This document shows, one piece after another, positions 22,628-33,789 of a DNA stretch of 64,000 nucleotides; position 1 is the stretch's first letter; each line of letters opens with the position of its first letter. The notes below the pieces were generated by a model. It did not search any database, was not told where the DNA came from, and was given only the letters and a program-made list of their open reading frames with translations. Made by a program: the position numbers and the translations under genes. Origin of the DNA: Metopolophium dirhodum (lineage: Eukaryota; Arthropoda; Insecta; Hemiptera; Aphididae); assembly GCF_019925205.1 (NCBI RefSeq), contig NC_083565.1, positions 38,468,241-38,532,240 on the forward strand, written 5' to 3'.

Positions 22628-22960
22628 ATCGAAGGAATGAATCGACCGGAAATAAATGCTCAGCGTCAGGAAATACCACTCAACCAATCGACGGGATCCG
22701 TGAGTACGGAGGTGCGTGGCCACTGGAACGACGGCGACTTCTTCAGCTGCGATGTAATGCGGTTAGCTGTTTAGGACCGGTGAGGATTGGTGAGGAGTGG
22801 ACAGACGTCCGACGACGATCGAGGAGCAACAAGTGAGACTACAGACTAAACAAAAGGACAACGACGCCCGAATGGAAGAGAATAAATCGACCACAGTGGT
22901 TACATGGTCACGGTAGTGGTTACACCCACCCACGGCCCACGAACTAAGACGTTGTATATT
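22050..22960 (-). promoter_or_regulatory. GC-rich island, HP1 promoter and 5' UTR
   Basis: The region is clearly richer in G+C and CpG than anything around it (for example CGGACGCGGACGCACGCGCG near 22104). HP1 exon 1 (22627-22617) lies inside it, so the minus-strand promoter and 5' UTR should be within 22628-22960. Short ORFs on both strands here have no recognised domain. A divergent plus-strand transcript is possible but not shown. Confidence 0.55.
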
Positions 22961-23218
22961 ATTATACCGGACATGGTAATACGACGTCTCGCGACAATTT
23001 GCTTACATCATATTATCATGTGATAATATGATAAGACATTATGAGATATGTTGATATTCAGGTCTAAAATGTATATAATTTAAAATTCAAAACTACAACA
23101 AGTCAGATACTTATGGTAAAAAACTAAAAGCGATGTCTAATTTATAGTTTACACTACAGATTAATAGTTATAATGTGAACATTGTATATGATCTGTGTTT
23201 ATACTTTATAATTATAAC

Positions 23219-25436
23219 CAGGGCTTGAAACCGGTTTCAAAACCGGTATTAAATACCGGTAAATACCGATAAAAATCGATATCAAAAACTAAATCAATAT
23301 CGAAACCGAAAAAGATGAAAACCGGTATTCAAAACCCTAATAGAAATCAAAAAAATTAATAACCGATTTTCTTAATCAAAACCGTAACCGAAAATTACGA
23401 AAACCAGTATTTGAAACCAAATTGAAAATCAAAATAATTTTAAAACGGTTTTCAAAACCGAAATCGGAACTGAAAATCTATAATCAATACCGATTTTTAA
23501 AACTGAAAAGAATACCGAAAAACTAATACTTAAGTGAAAATCAGTACCTCTTGAAAAACCATTATCGTAATTTAAATGTTAAGCAACTTCTCTGTTTATA
23601 ATATTGTACTAATAAAAATATCCAGACTTCTAATCAGTGGTGGCTCATGGTATGGTGCACAGGAGCACGTGGACCACCCAAAAAAATAAAAAAAATTATA
23701 AAAAAAAATTAGATTCATATGGTAACATATAATTGATTATTATGGACATGGTCTCAGGTCTGTAATAAATAAAAACTTTTTGCAGTTTTTCATGTTGAGA
23801 AGTGTGTCTATGAACGATTAAATAATTCGGGAAGCACAAATTATTTGTGCTCCCGGCCGCCAAATAAATATTAGCTACATGCCTCGACACGTCGGTTAGT
23901 AATACATGGTAGTTTGGACCACATATTTTAATGTGTGCACTGAACCTATTTTGATCGTGTCGCGATGTCGCGTCGTTCGTCGAAACGATATTACTGTACA
24001 TTACCCATTGATTGCGTTATTAATTATTATAATACATTATTTTGATATGCACCTATAACAAAATTAATATTTTTGGCATCTTACATAGGTATTTTATACA
24101 TTTCTTGTGCACCACCACCTTAGGTGAACCTCACGAGCCGCCACTGCATCTAATTATTCAGTAGAAACACAAAATAGCCAATAGTTAAACCTAATGTCTT
24201 CATTTAATTCTGGGGTCCCGGATTATTGTTATTAGGATAACACAATTTATTTTTTCCCAAAAAACGACATAGATAACAATATTGAACACATCCATGCTCA
24301 CTTTCGATTCGTCGCAACTCGGAATGGTAATCAAATTAGCATATACTATTGTTAATAATTAATTGTCACAACTCACAATAATTTATAAGTTTGTAAACAA
24401 GTGAAAAAAAAAATGTTTCCCTCAGAAAGCAGCCTTGGCACCTTGTGTCAGAAATAAAATAGGTTATAACTTATTAGGATTGACACCTAGCAGCAGTATA
24501 CCTTCACTCTTCAGTTTATCTCTAATTAACTCCGTATACCATCTGATTAAGGTCCTATACTCTCTGTTGTAGTGAAATCACCAAATAATATAAAGATAAA
24601 AGTCATACATATATTTTGGGCGATTGACGGCAACGTACTGTAGATTAGATTATATTATAACAATCAAATAACAATAGTGCTGTAATCTCTGTATAAAAAT
24701 AAAATGTCCAGCCGTCGCACATTGCCGTATGTTGAGCGAACTGTGTACTCACTACTCAATAGTCAATACTGTGTAGTATGTAATATATTGTATGCATTGA
24801 GCATTCGTTCATTCGTATATGATATCTGTATATAAGAAATAATTTAACAAAATCAGTATCCAGACAACATATTTTATGGAATATTTTTCAATAAAATATT
24901 TTAGGAAAAAAAGTTTTTAGTTTTAATTTTAATTTGTTCAAAATATGTATGTGTATTGTGTTATTTACCCTCTACCAAAGTGTTCGGTTCGACTTTAATA
25001 AAAGGTTGTCCATACAAAATATATATATTTAAATATTTTACATACAACAGTAATGACTAATGAAATGGTACCTAAGTATTGAAAACTATTTTGGTATCTA
25101 AAATATTGTTATATGCCATGCTAAGTAATAACTATCACTTATATAAATAATAAAACAAGAATATACTTGGTAGTTGGTACAACGGTTATGGTATGTAAAA
25201 GTAAATATCGGTTTTTAAACTGGAAACGACAAAAACCGAAAAAAGTTAAAATAAAAATCAATATTTATAACCCAAATAGAAACTGGAAAAAATGTAAACC
25301 GTTTTATGCAACCGAAATTGAAACTGGAAAATCTGAAAACCGGTATTTAAAGACGAAATGGAAACCGATAAAATCAAAAACCGGTAACCAAAATCAAAAC
25401 CCAAACCAAAATAAATCATTTCGGTTTCAAGCCCTG
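23219..25436. mobile_element. Non-autonomous hAT element with perfect target duplication
   Basis: Ends are CAGGGCTTGAAACCG (left) and CGGTTTCAAGCCCTG (right). Both are flanked by the identical octamer ATTATAAC (23211-23218 and 25437-25444), a perfect 8-bp hAT target duplication. Subterminal zones 23230-23540 and 25200-25430 are packed with AACCGGTAT/AAACCG motifs, likely transposase-binding repeats. The open frame at 25167-25526 is just translated repeat. No transposase remains. A second hAT MITE is nested inside. Confidence 0.9.
23635..24146. mobile_element. Nested hAT MITE
   Basis: Terminal inverted repeats CAGTGGTGGCTCATG (left) and the inverse of CACGAGCCGCCACTG (right) bound 512 bp. Flanking octamers CTTCTAAT (23627-23634) and CATCTAAT (24147-24154) match at 7 of 8 positions. 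It carries no transposase. Its position inside 23219-25436 shows that it inserted later. Confidence 0.85.
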
Positions 25437-25444
25437 ATTATAAC

Positions 25445-26111
25445 GACGATTGGGTCAATACGTCTTGTATTTTACCTACCAATTGATGAATTTTATGGAC
25501 TACAGTTGTCTTCAAATGTATTATAATATGTAACTGCACCGCAATTCATTAGTATTTGAAATAATAAATATTCAGTTATCACATAATTGAAATCTAAACA
25601 AATCTCCTCACTAAAGATTAAATACTGTCTGATTCAGGACCGTCTTCAAGTATGTCGTATCCATTCTTAATTAACTATTATCTATAATCTTAAGTCGTGG
25701 TTATTACGATAATAAAACTAATCTAACCTTTTTTAATTTTTAGCCTCGCTTGTCTGTTAGTCAAGACGAATTGTACACCCGTTCACTTATCCAAAGTCTC
25801 TAATATTAAAAACAATTGTTTCGAATGAGGAAACCGATAAAATAAAGTGAGCTTTGGCGAGCGTTGAAATAGATGCTCGTCGTACCAAAGTTAAATTTCA
25901 ATAATCTTTTGGTGTTTTTTTATATATTAGGTGTCAATAAAAGGCAATAGTACGTTTTTACACTACATGCAAGTAAGCAGCCATCAAGTGCTGGCAAGGA
26001 AAATGTATTGCGTGCTTGCAGGACACCTCAGGATATGCCGTGAGTGTTTGGCTGACGACTGTTGCGTTGCTCATATTTGTGTTTAAAATATTCTCATATT
26101 TTGTTTTGTAG
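25445..26111. other. Intergenic
   Basis: AT-rich sequence with no convincing ORF or repeat. A short GC-richer patch near 25980-26060 precedes the exon-like blocks that follow. Confidence 0.4.
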
Positions 26112-26489
26112 CTGTTGGATGTATGGAGAAACTTCAAAACTCGAACAGATGTTTGACAATACTGTAGAAAGAGTTAATGATGCTTCTGGTGCTAAAATGT
26201 ATTCATTGTTGAACTTGATATTCTTTTATGAATATAAAACTTCTGAAGGTAGGTAAATATTTACAAACATTCAATGGAATCAAATAAATTCTATCTTTTT
26301 ATGTTTGTATTTTTCATAACTGGTTTCATAGCTGAAAAAAATTTGGAAGCTATGCATGAATGAATAGTTTTATTAGAACTATTGAAAGATTATCGATAAA
26401 TAAAAACAATAGTTACTGCTTTAAGAAATCTGAATTTGTTTTTAAAGTTATTGCTTAACGAAACTACTCATCAAATAACCAAATATGAG
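26112..26489 (+). pseudogene. Two exon-like blocks of an unidentified gene
   Basis: Block 1 (26112-26248) follows the acceptor TTTTGTTTTGTAG and ends at a GTAGGT donor; it encodes ETSKLEQMFDNTVERVNDAS followed by a helical segment (KMYSLLNLIFFYEYKTSE). Block 2 (26332-26489) follows TGGTTTCATAG, joins in phase as EAEKNLEAMHE, then has a TGA at about 26360 and a second stop; in the adjacent frame LELLKDYR and TALRNLNLFLKLLLNETTHQ remain before a GTAATG donor. The predicted protein is alpha-helical and repeat-like. I do not recognise the family. It is probably a degraded copy of a host gene; an active gene is unlikely because of the stops. Confidence 0.45.
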
Positions 26490-27413
26490 GTAATGCATTT
26501 TTCCTGGTATTTTAAGCTTAGTATATTATCAGGTGAACAGTCAAAAATTTATTTTATAGACATTTTTGTCCTGAGTAAATATATAGTTAAGACATATTAT
26601 GGTGGTAACAATATTTTAAGTATTGTCCCAGGCATTCATAAATTGACTTGGACATATTTTGGTCACTTTGGTTTTAATATACCCATCTCCCTGAAAATCT
26701 GGAAATAAGACTTGTTTTAGCTAACGATTTTGTAATGTTTGCAATATTTGTATACTTGACGTGATTAATTATACAAATAATTATTTTTTAATTTAATTTT
26801 TCAATACAAATGTAACTATGATGTACATTAACAAGTTAATAAGTTAAAAGTTAAGTTAATTTTAATTTATTAACTTAACTTAATTTATTAGTTTGATGTT
26901 TTAATTAACTTAACTTCAGCTTAATTAATTTGTATCTATGATAACTTAAAATCATCTTATATTATTTGTAACGTTCCTAATTTAGTTAATTTTAAATTTT
27001 CAGAAATTTTTCAGAAAAATATTATTTATATCATATATATTATATGTTTGTAGAATATTACAAAAAATATTATCAGAAAAAAAGGTATATTTACGAAGAA
27101 TTTTGTATATAATTTTATAAATAAAAACTAATATCAGTACTATGTCGTATTAATTAGGAAGTAATTAATAACGATATAGTGGTAATTATGTACCTAACAC
27201 TAATTGTCCGTATATAAAGACTTCAATAGATACAAGCTCACGAAGCTATAATTTACAATGCCCATTTATTAGGTACTCATTAGTTATTACTTATTATTTA
27301 TTAATTTATTTTATAATAATTTTATTACAAAAATACCGATACTGGTGTATTATACATTTATACATTATTAGTTCAAACAGTTTTCATTCCTCGCTGACTC
27401 GCTCAGGTGCTTA

Positions 27414-27995
27414 TATAATATAGGTGGGAATATTTTAAATTGTAAATTATTGACATAGGTCAGGCCACCGAAGCAATATGTGCTGAGGCAACAATAATAT
27501 TTTCTATATAACACCGCCGTGCGCGCAGGCACAGGGGCCCCGTTGTCGCTGAGTGATTCGGCGAGGACGTAGGTACGGCGTGCGTGTGAAACGCCGATCG
27601 TCTTACGGGCTAGGTGATCTGAATTTGCTAAGTGTTTTATTTATGTTTGTTTCAATACAATAAAAGTGTTTCCGACCTGAAAACCCTAGTTAAACATTAT
27701 TTTAGTCATGCTTACGTTCTTACCTTTTATAGGAACAGCGCCGGGATATACGTACTATGTGTTAATGAAGTTTTATTAAACTGAATAGTGACAAGGTATA
27801 TTATGTAATCTTTGAGTCATTTAAACTAGATAGGAACGAACTGAGAATTGACAAGCGCATACCATCGTACATTCGTACCTCAACGAGTTAACATTGCCAT
27901 TCTAATTAACTTTAGAGAGTGTCATTAACTAGAGAATACGAGGGTAAGGCGTATAGTTGGTTTACCGCGTATTGTCTAATACGAATGATACCACA
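27414..27995 (+). repeat. LTR-like repeat, plus-oriented copy
   Basis: This 582-bp segment is an inverted, about 90% identical copy of 41953-42519. It runs from TATAATATAGGTGGG to GATACCACA; the other copy has TG...CA ends. A TATATAA box lies near 27510 and an AATAAA near 27659, as expected for an LTR read on the plus strand. Target duplications were not found. No retroelement genes adjoin it, so a solo LTR is likely. Confidence 0.6.
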
Positions 27996-28053
27996 GTACA
28001 TATAAGGCCATTAAAATTAAAATGATAAACTTATGTATTATTACTATTTTATC

Positions 28054-28085
<32 letters not shown>
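28054..28085. repeat. (TTTA)n microsatellite
   Basis: About eight TTTA units in a row, directly after the LTR-like repeat. Confidence 0.9.
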
Positions 28086-28429
28086 TATAAACAGACACAA
28101 GTCCTAAAACAAAATATTACTAACATTGTGTGTGAAAAATAACAACATAATACAATAAGGTATAGTTTTTACTTAATTAGAGATTGTGTATAATAATAAG
28201 ACTTCAATAAATAAATGCTTAGATACAATATAATCACCAGTGCACAATGAAAAACCTTGGCCTTTTCTGGGTAAATTATCATTATTATGATTGATGATTT
28301 TAATGTCCTAAAAAAACTTAAAAATCCCGTAAAATTCTAAATACCCTTCTAAGTTCACTTCATTAATTTTTATTTTTAATAATATCAGTATAAAGTCTAA
28401 TACAAATTGTGTATAAATTATAATATATA

Positions 28430-29460
28430 TTTTAAAATTTTAAAGGATTTGAAATTCTCAATAGTTTTCAAAAGCGTAGAGAAAAACAAAACAAAAATTA
28501 AGGAAAAACTGTAATTTTTACGCAAAATCGGTTTTTGACAAATTAGGTTTTGGTTTCTGATGTAACTCCAAAACAAAGAACCGTAGATACGTCATGCAAT
28601 ATTGAATTTTGAATGAATGTTTATATTAGCATTTTCTGTACACAGTCAAATTTCAAATTATATTGACATGTTTTGAGTGGATTAAGGACATTTTCAGTTT
28701 CCAATTTTTTTAGTTTTTTTGTTCGATAAATGTCAATTCAATTTATTCGTAATAAAAAAATTTTAACAAACGTTCGGGTTTTAATAACCGTTATTATTCG
28801 AGTTGATATTGGTTAATATAGGTGTTCAGTAGTCTAGAAAAACACAACTTTTGAAGTCTGAACCGAAAAAAAAAAAATTATAAATTCCTAACATGAATGC
28901 GCTAGGTATATTGTTATAGGCCAAACCTGGTTTATTTATGTACAGTAGGTACATTTTTCTAAGAAACTACAAGAACTCAGACAATGGGAAATTAATTAGG
29001 TAGGTACCTATTTATTTACCACAAATTGCCAAGTCGACGGATATAAGTTAACTAAAATATATGACTGAAACGGTATTTCCGAAAAACTGGTAAATATAGC
29101 CACGAATTACGATATTCGTTACTAGATTTTAATAATACTTAATTATTATATTATTGAGACCATGAATATCTGAAATTAACTCCACCTTCAGAGAGACTAT
29201 TGGCGTTGAAGAACGATTGACAGTTACATTAACAGATATAATATACCTAATATTTTTTATTTAAAATGGTGGGCAAATGAATACCACTTTGGCACCCTGC
29301 TATTGCTATACAGTTGGTAGGTTCCTAACGTGATCTTTGTTATGGTTATTGTGTTAAATTTTTATTTTATCAATGATAAAAAAATAATTTTAAATACGAA
29401 AAACGATTCTTAACGAAGGCTGTCTGTCAAGCCTATATCACTAACAACTAACAACTAAGA
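28430..29460 (-). repeat. Diverged inverted relative of the 44.8-47.3 kb element
   Basis: The reverse complement of about 28440-28760 matches 45330-45530 and 45880-46130: shared stretches include AAAATGCTAATATAAACATTC, the AAAATCG...TTTTGCGTAAA segment and CTCAATAGTTTTC-like ends. At 29399-29440 AAAAACGATTCTTAACGAAG resembles the terminal AAAAACGATTCTGAGCGAAA of that element. No coding potential. Confidence 0.55.
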
Positions 29461-29567
29461 CAATAAGTATATTTTATATTTTTGTGATTAAAAGAATTTA
29501 ATAAAAAATTATTAATAGAGTAGTTAGATTGAATTATATTTTAACCTGTACAATTGCTACAAACATC

Positions 29568-30440
29568 CTATCTAGGATGGCCAAAACTCAAATTAAAATT
29601 GTTTGTAAATACATAATGAAACTTAGAAATTGATGCCACAGGTTTTTCATTTTTAATTCTTTTTTCTTTCCAATGTTCCCACAAACTTTTTATGGACATT
29701 TCAAGCGGTAAATAACTCCTTCCAGTATCATTTCTAGCGTAGTGACTTTTTCGACACTTCATTTTCATGATAAATGCTTTAATACTGTCAGTTACTTCCT
29801 CTGATTTTTCACTAAGTCTTGATCCACCTCTTCTTTCAGTAGGACTTTTTTGCTCTTTTTTGAATGTAGAAGTAAGTAGATTTAAACACCTTCGAGTGAA
29901 TGATGTAACATTACTGAACACAGTAGCACAAACTGGAATGCTTTCACCGATAATACTTGGTAAATAATATTCCACAACAGTTCGTTCTGCTATTGGTGTG
30001 CTATGCCTTCGAGTATCTTTTGCACGGTTCACAGGCACCATTGTCAGCACATATTTTACGTCAATTTTACTTTTAATGGTTATGTTTTTTCTAAATGTGT
30101 TCATGTCCTCAAATGATAGATTATACACTTTACAAACACACTTTTTACTTTCTCCGGTATGCCCACAATCATTAAAAGTCCATTCTGCAGAAATTTTATT
30201 TTTCTGTAACTGTTTTAACTTTTTTTTATTAATAATGTTCCTTTTTTTTCCGCCAATAACTTGCTGAACATTTTCAATATACTCAAGTTCACTTTTAGCC
30301 GGTATAGATAAAACATTATCTATAGAAACATCAGAAGAAGGAACTGATATATGAGTAGCAGGGTGACATGATAAATTAGGTACTAGCTGAACATTTTCAA
30401 TAAGCCCAAGTTCCTGTACAGTTGGTGTAGATAAAGCATT
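29568..30440 (-). pseudogene. DUF7869-type repeat-family protein, broken
   Basis: An open frame of about 290 codons on the minus strand. It contains a C-rich patch (CGHTGESKKCVCKVYN), then PVCATVFSN, RRGGSRLSEKSEEVTDSI, KSHYARNDTGRSYLPLEMSI, SLWEHWKE and FNNFNLSFGHPR-like ending. Immediately after the TAG (29570-29568) the same frame reads DVCSNC, the D-x-C-x2-C that usually follows 'FNLSF' in a large insect multicopy family annotated with DUF7869, so the protein is truncated by a nonsense change. The N-terminal part contains an internal duplication (LIENVQLV and YIENVQQV units). Its start is lost because an LTR fragment is joined at 30440. The function of the family is unknown; it is probably transposon-related. 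Confidence 0.6.
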
Positions 30441-30587
30441 GTAACGTCTCCTCTTCACCTGGGCTCTTACCCGTTCAGGTGTCGTTCTGTTTATATTAAC
30501 GAGGTCTCGGAGACTCGACCTAGGTGTATTATTTCTAGGTATCAGGGTTACCTTATGTGAAGCAAAGTACTCAACGTAATATATTGC
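30440..30587 (-). repeat. LTR fragment of the element-1 family
   Basis: The reverse complement matches the last 150 bp of the element-1 LTRs, from GTTGAGTACTTTGCTTCACA to GAGGAGACGTTACA, including the ACCTCGTTAATATAA segment that only the 5' LTR has. It is truncated beyond 30587. Its terminal end abuts the coding frame of the DUF7869-type relic. Confidence 0.85.
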
Positions 30588-31210
30588 ATAAAGTTTGCAT
30601 AAAGTATAATACCTAAGTAAGTAGGAATGTACCTACTAAAAACTTATGTTGTAATATATATATTTGTTTAATGTACGTATTATATTATTATATTTTCAAA
30701 AATACCATTGGAGAATTTTTATGATGATGACAATGATTATAAGTTCTTCTTAAACCAATAATGATTTAGGTCAATTTTATTTAAGTGACTGAAGTTTATT
30801 TTGTTAATATAATATAAATACTACTTAGTACTGTTTTTCTTCGAAAGTGCATCAAGATGTTTTTTATTTGATTTAGTAATTTTTTTTGCTTTGAAAGATA
30901 AAATGCATTGCATGCATAATTATTATTATTAATAAACAATATTTTTATTTTTGAAACTTGTGTTTTAAAAAATTATTCGATAAATTAACATGGTGATTTT
31001 TTTTGAACAAAGCTCTATTATGGCATTATATTATGCAAGATTATTATTATTATTAACAGTTATTATTTTTCAATTTATGTTCTAAAGAAACATTTTATAA
31101 GCAAACAAGTACTGGATGTCAATCCAATTCTGAGTAACGACTGCCCTTGAAAAGGCAAATTCAGTTGAATTTGAATTTGATTGCCATTATATTTAAACTA
31201 ATAATTAAGA

Positions 31211-31838
31211 CCCCACGGGTAAATTGAATTTTACGGGTTTCCCGATATTGAACAAATTCCAAAACCAGTCAAACAAATTCAAACAAATAACGTACTAAAT
31301 ATTGGCAAAAGAAAAATTTCAAAAAGTCGATTATTTACCTATGAGGGGGGCTGGGGAAACGTTTCCTCAGCCCCCGCGGGTAAATTAATTTTCCGGGGTA
31401 TCTGATGTCAAACAAATTCTGATTCGGGTCAAACAAATTCAAACAAACAACGTACTAAATATTGGCAAAAGAAAAATTTCAAAAATACGATTATTTACCT
31501 ATGAGGGGGGCTGGGGAAACGTTTCCTCAGCCCCCCACGGGTAAATTGAATTTTCCGGGGTACCTGATGTCAAACAAATTCTGATTCGGGTCAAACAAAT
31601 TCAAACAAACAACGTACTAAATATTGGCAAAAGAAAAATTTCAAAAATACGATTATTTACCTATGAGGGGGGCTGGGGAAACGTTTCCTCAGCCCCCCAC
31701 AGGTAAATTGAATTTTCCGGGGTACCTGATGTCAAACAAATTCTGATTCGGGTCAAACAAATTCAAACAAATAACGTACTAAATATTGGCAAAAGAAAAT
31801 TTACGAAAATTGATATGTGGGGGGCTGGGGAAACGTAC
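31211..31838. repeat. 161-bp tandem repeat, about four units
   Basis: Units start at about 31217, 31378, 31539 and 31701 (periods 161, 161, 162). Each contains GTCAAACAAATTCAAACAAA, ACGTACTAAATATTGGCAAA and a palindromic GGGGGCTGGGGAAAC/GTTTCCTCAGCCCCC. The last unit is truncated near 31840. No coding potential. Confidence 0.92.
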
Positions 31839-31840
31839 GT

Positions 31841-32333
31841 GAGAGACTAACAACTATAAGACGATGCCAGCACAACTTTCGAGAGAATACTCACGTGCAA
31901 TATAGATAAAACGCATACAACCAAGCCCCGATTAAGACATTTTGAGGCCCAGGAGCCAAAGTTTTAAATGAGGCACCTGTACGAAAAATAATAATAATGT
32001 ATATTATATTATTTAATATTAGGTAACTGTTATAATAAATATATATATGTATTAGGTACATAGCAATAAATAATGAATAATGTATCACTTTATTTATAAA
32101 TTATAATTTACAAGCTTTCTTCCTCGCTAAATAATCATCAATTTTTTTTTTTTTAGGTGATTTATGCAGTGTTATAGCCTATAATGAAAAAAGTAATGGA
32201 CAAATCTGAGTCCCCTTAATAAAAACTTATAGTTACAAATTCTCGAAAGACTAACTATAAGACGATGTCAGCGCAATTAGTGTTTTCTCTCTCAGCGACA
32301 CACGCGCATTATAGATAAAACGCATACAACTCA
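31841..32333. repeat. Short direct repeats around a 320-bp insert
   Basis: GACTAACAACTATAAGACGATG ... TATAGATAAAACGCATACAA at about 31845-31921 recurs in modified form at about 32248-32330. The stretch between them starts CAAGCCCCGATTAAG and is AT-rich. It may be an insertion that split a duplicated unit. Confidence 0.5.
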
Positions 32334-33523
32334 CAAAAAAAGAAATTTTGAATTGGCAAAACTTATTCAATAAATCGGTAACTCCTATTTAAGTACTTAA
32401 TTTTATAAAAAAACCAATGTTGCTTTTCCAAAGTCAGCTGTGGGCTGTGGCTCTTAGAACAACGTTAGCTATTCTAATAACTTCAGCTAGCGCAGAACGC
32501 AGATGCTTAAAGTTAGAACTTATAGAAACTTATTTGAGAAGTATCACGTACCAAGAGCGTCTTTCTGGATTGGCTTTATAATAAGAGCCCGCAAACATTT
32601 AAATTATGAAAAAATCATTGAAGATTTCGCGGCTTATAGGTCTAGAAAAATTAAACTCACAAGTAAATTTTTATGTATATATTATGACTCAATATATATG
32701 ACTAAAGCAAAGCACTTTTACTAATACCCTCTATACCGTGGCAAGATAAATGTGACGAATTTTGGTTACCGAGTTACTCTGATAAGCTAAAATATAAATA
32801 TATAATATTTATACTAAAAGCGCAGCACCACTGTCAACAATCAATGTTCTTATTTGGCATAGGATTATGAGCTGGTCTATATAACAGTAAAAAAGGTCTG
32901 TGACCTAACAATGAAATATTATGTATTTCATTTTATTTTATTGAAGTACCTACCTATTAATTAAAAACTATTTTTAACACAACGTATTTACTTATTATTT
33001 TTGTCTTTTAGTTTATCTAATTTTGTATGGTTGATATATGATTCCTTTATACCCAAATAATTGTTAAGTACAAATAATGTAGAACTCGATTTTATTTTAA
33101 TAACAAATACTTTTATTAATACAGTGTTGACTTTGTAGATGGGTAACAATAAATTATAAATTATATTAAGTAGGTAATATTATCAAGGTATAAACAATGT
33201 ATTAAATGTACATTTAGGATAACATGCATTTAGGTGAATAATTATAATATTGCAATGATAGATGATAGATGTAAGATGTAAGATGTATTATGTAAGATGA
33301 TTCATCAATACGATGATGCTGGGTGGACTTGAGGACTCAGCGACCGGCGTCGACCCGTTTTGTGGCGCAGCGGAAACTTCTTACAGCTGACTGTTCGACT
33401 GCCAACTGTAATATTATTTGAAAATATTATTTCTACTTAATCGTAATATTACCTAAGTATATTATAATAAATATTAAGTACCTATATTATTAGTTTCTAA
33501 TAACTGGGATGTCATTTTTGTAG
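32334..33523. other. Intergenic
   Basis: No recognisable gene. A 73-codon ORF at 32503-32724 (contains YRNLFEKYHVPRASFW) has no identifiable domain or splice context. A GC-richer patch lies at 33300-33410. Confidence 0.4.
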
Positions 33524-33789
33524 ATATTGGCCCGGACAAAATGGTGGCCAGCGCTATGCCATGATTTATGGCGTACCTATCCGACGAAATTGTTGGAGAC
33601 TCTTTCAAACTGGTGAATCAGATAAACGGTGACGTGATCGTTACTTCGCTATCATGGGGTGGACCAGAATACAAAAAAATGTAGGTCATCGGGCTGTCAG
33701 CTGTATGTATGATAAAGTTCCAGGAAGTGGGAATCACAATAGCCCCTAAAATTCTGTTACACCTCAACCTTAATAAAAATAAAGAATGA
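33524..33789 (+). pseudogene. Decayed exon-like block, unidentified
   Basis: After the acceptor GTCATTTTTGTAG one phase stays readable for 88 codons with only two stops (TGA 33562-33564, TAG 33682-33684), ending in TGA at 33787. It contains EIVGDSFKLVNQINGDVIVT and SLSWGGPEYKKM, which look like a globular protein. Codon composition is richer in GC than the surroundings. I cannot name the family. It is probably a pseudogene exon; a chance frame is possible. Confidence 0.3.

Noticed and set aside
22606..22836. A 76-codon plus-strand ORF in the GC-rich island
   Set aside because: It overlaps HP1 exon 1 antisense, has no recognised domain or ATG, and GC-rich sequence gives long chance frames.
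25167..25526. A 119-codon Lys/Asn-rich ORF
   Set aside because: It translates the AAACCG-type subterminal repeat of the hAT element.
31211..31838. A CRISPR-like array
   Set aside because: Units are contiguous 161-bp repeats without unique spacers, in eukaryotic DNA.
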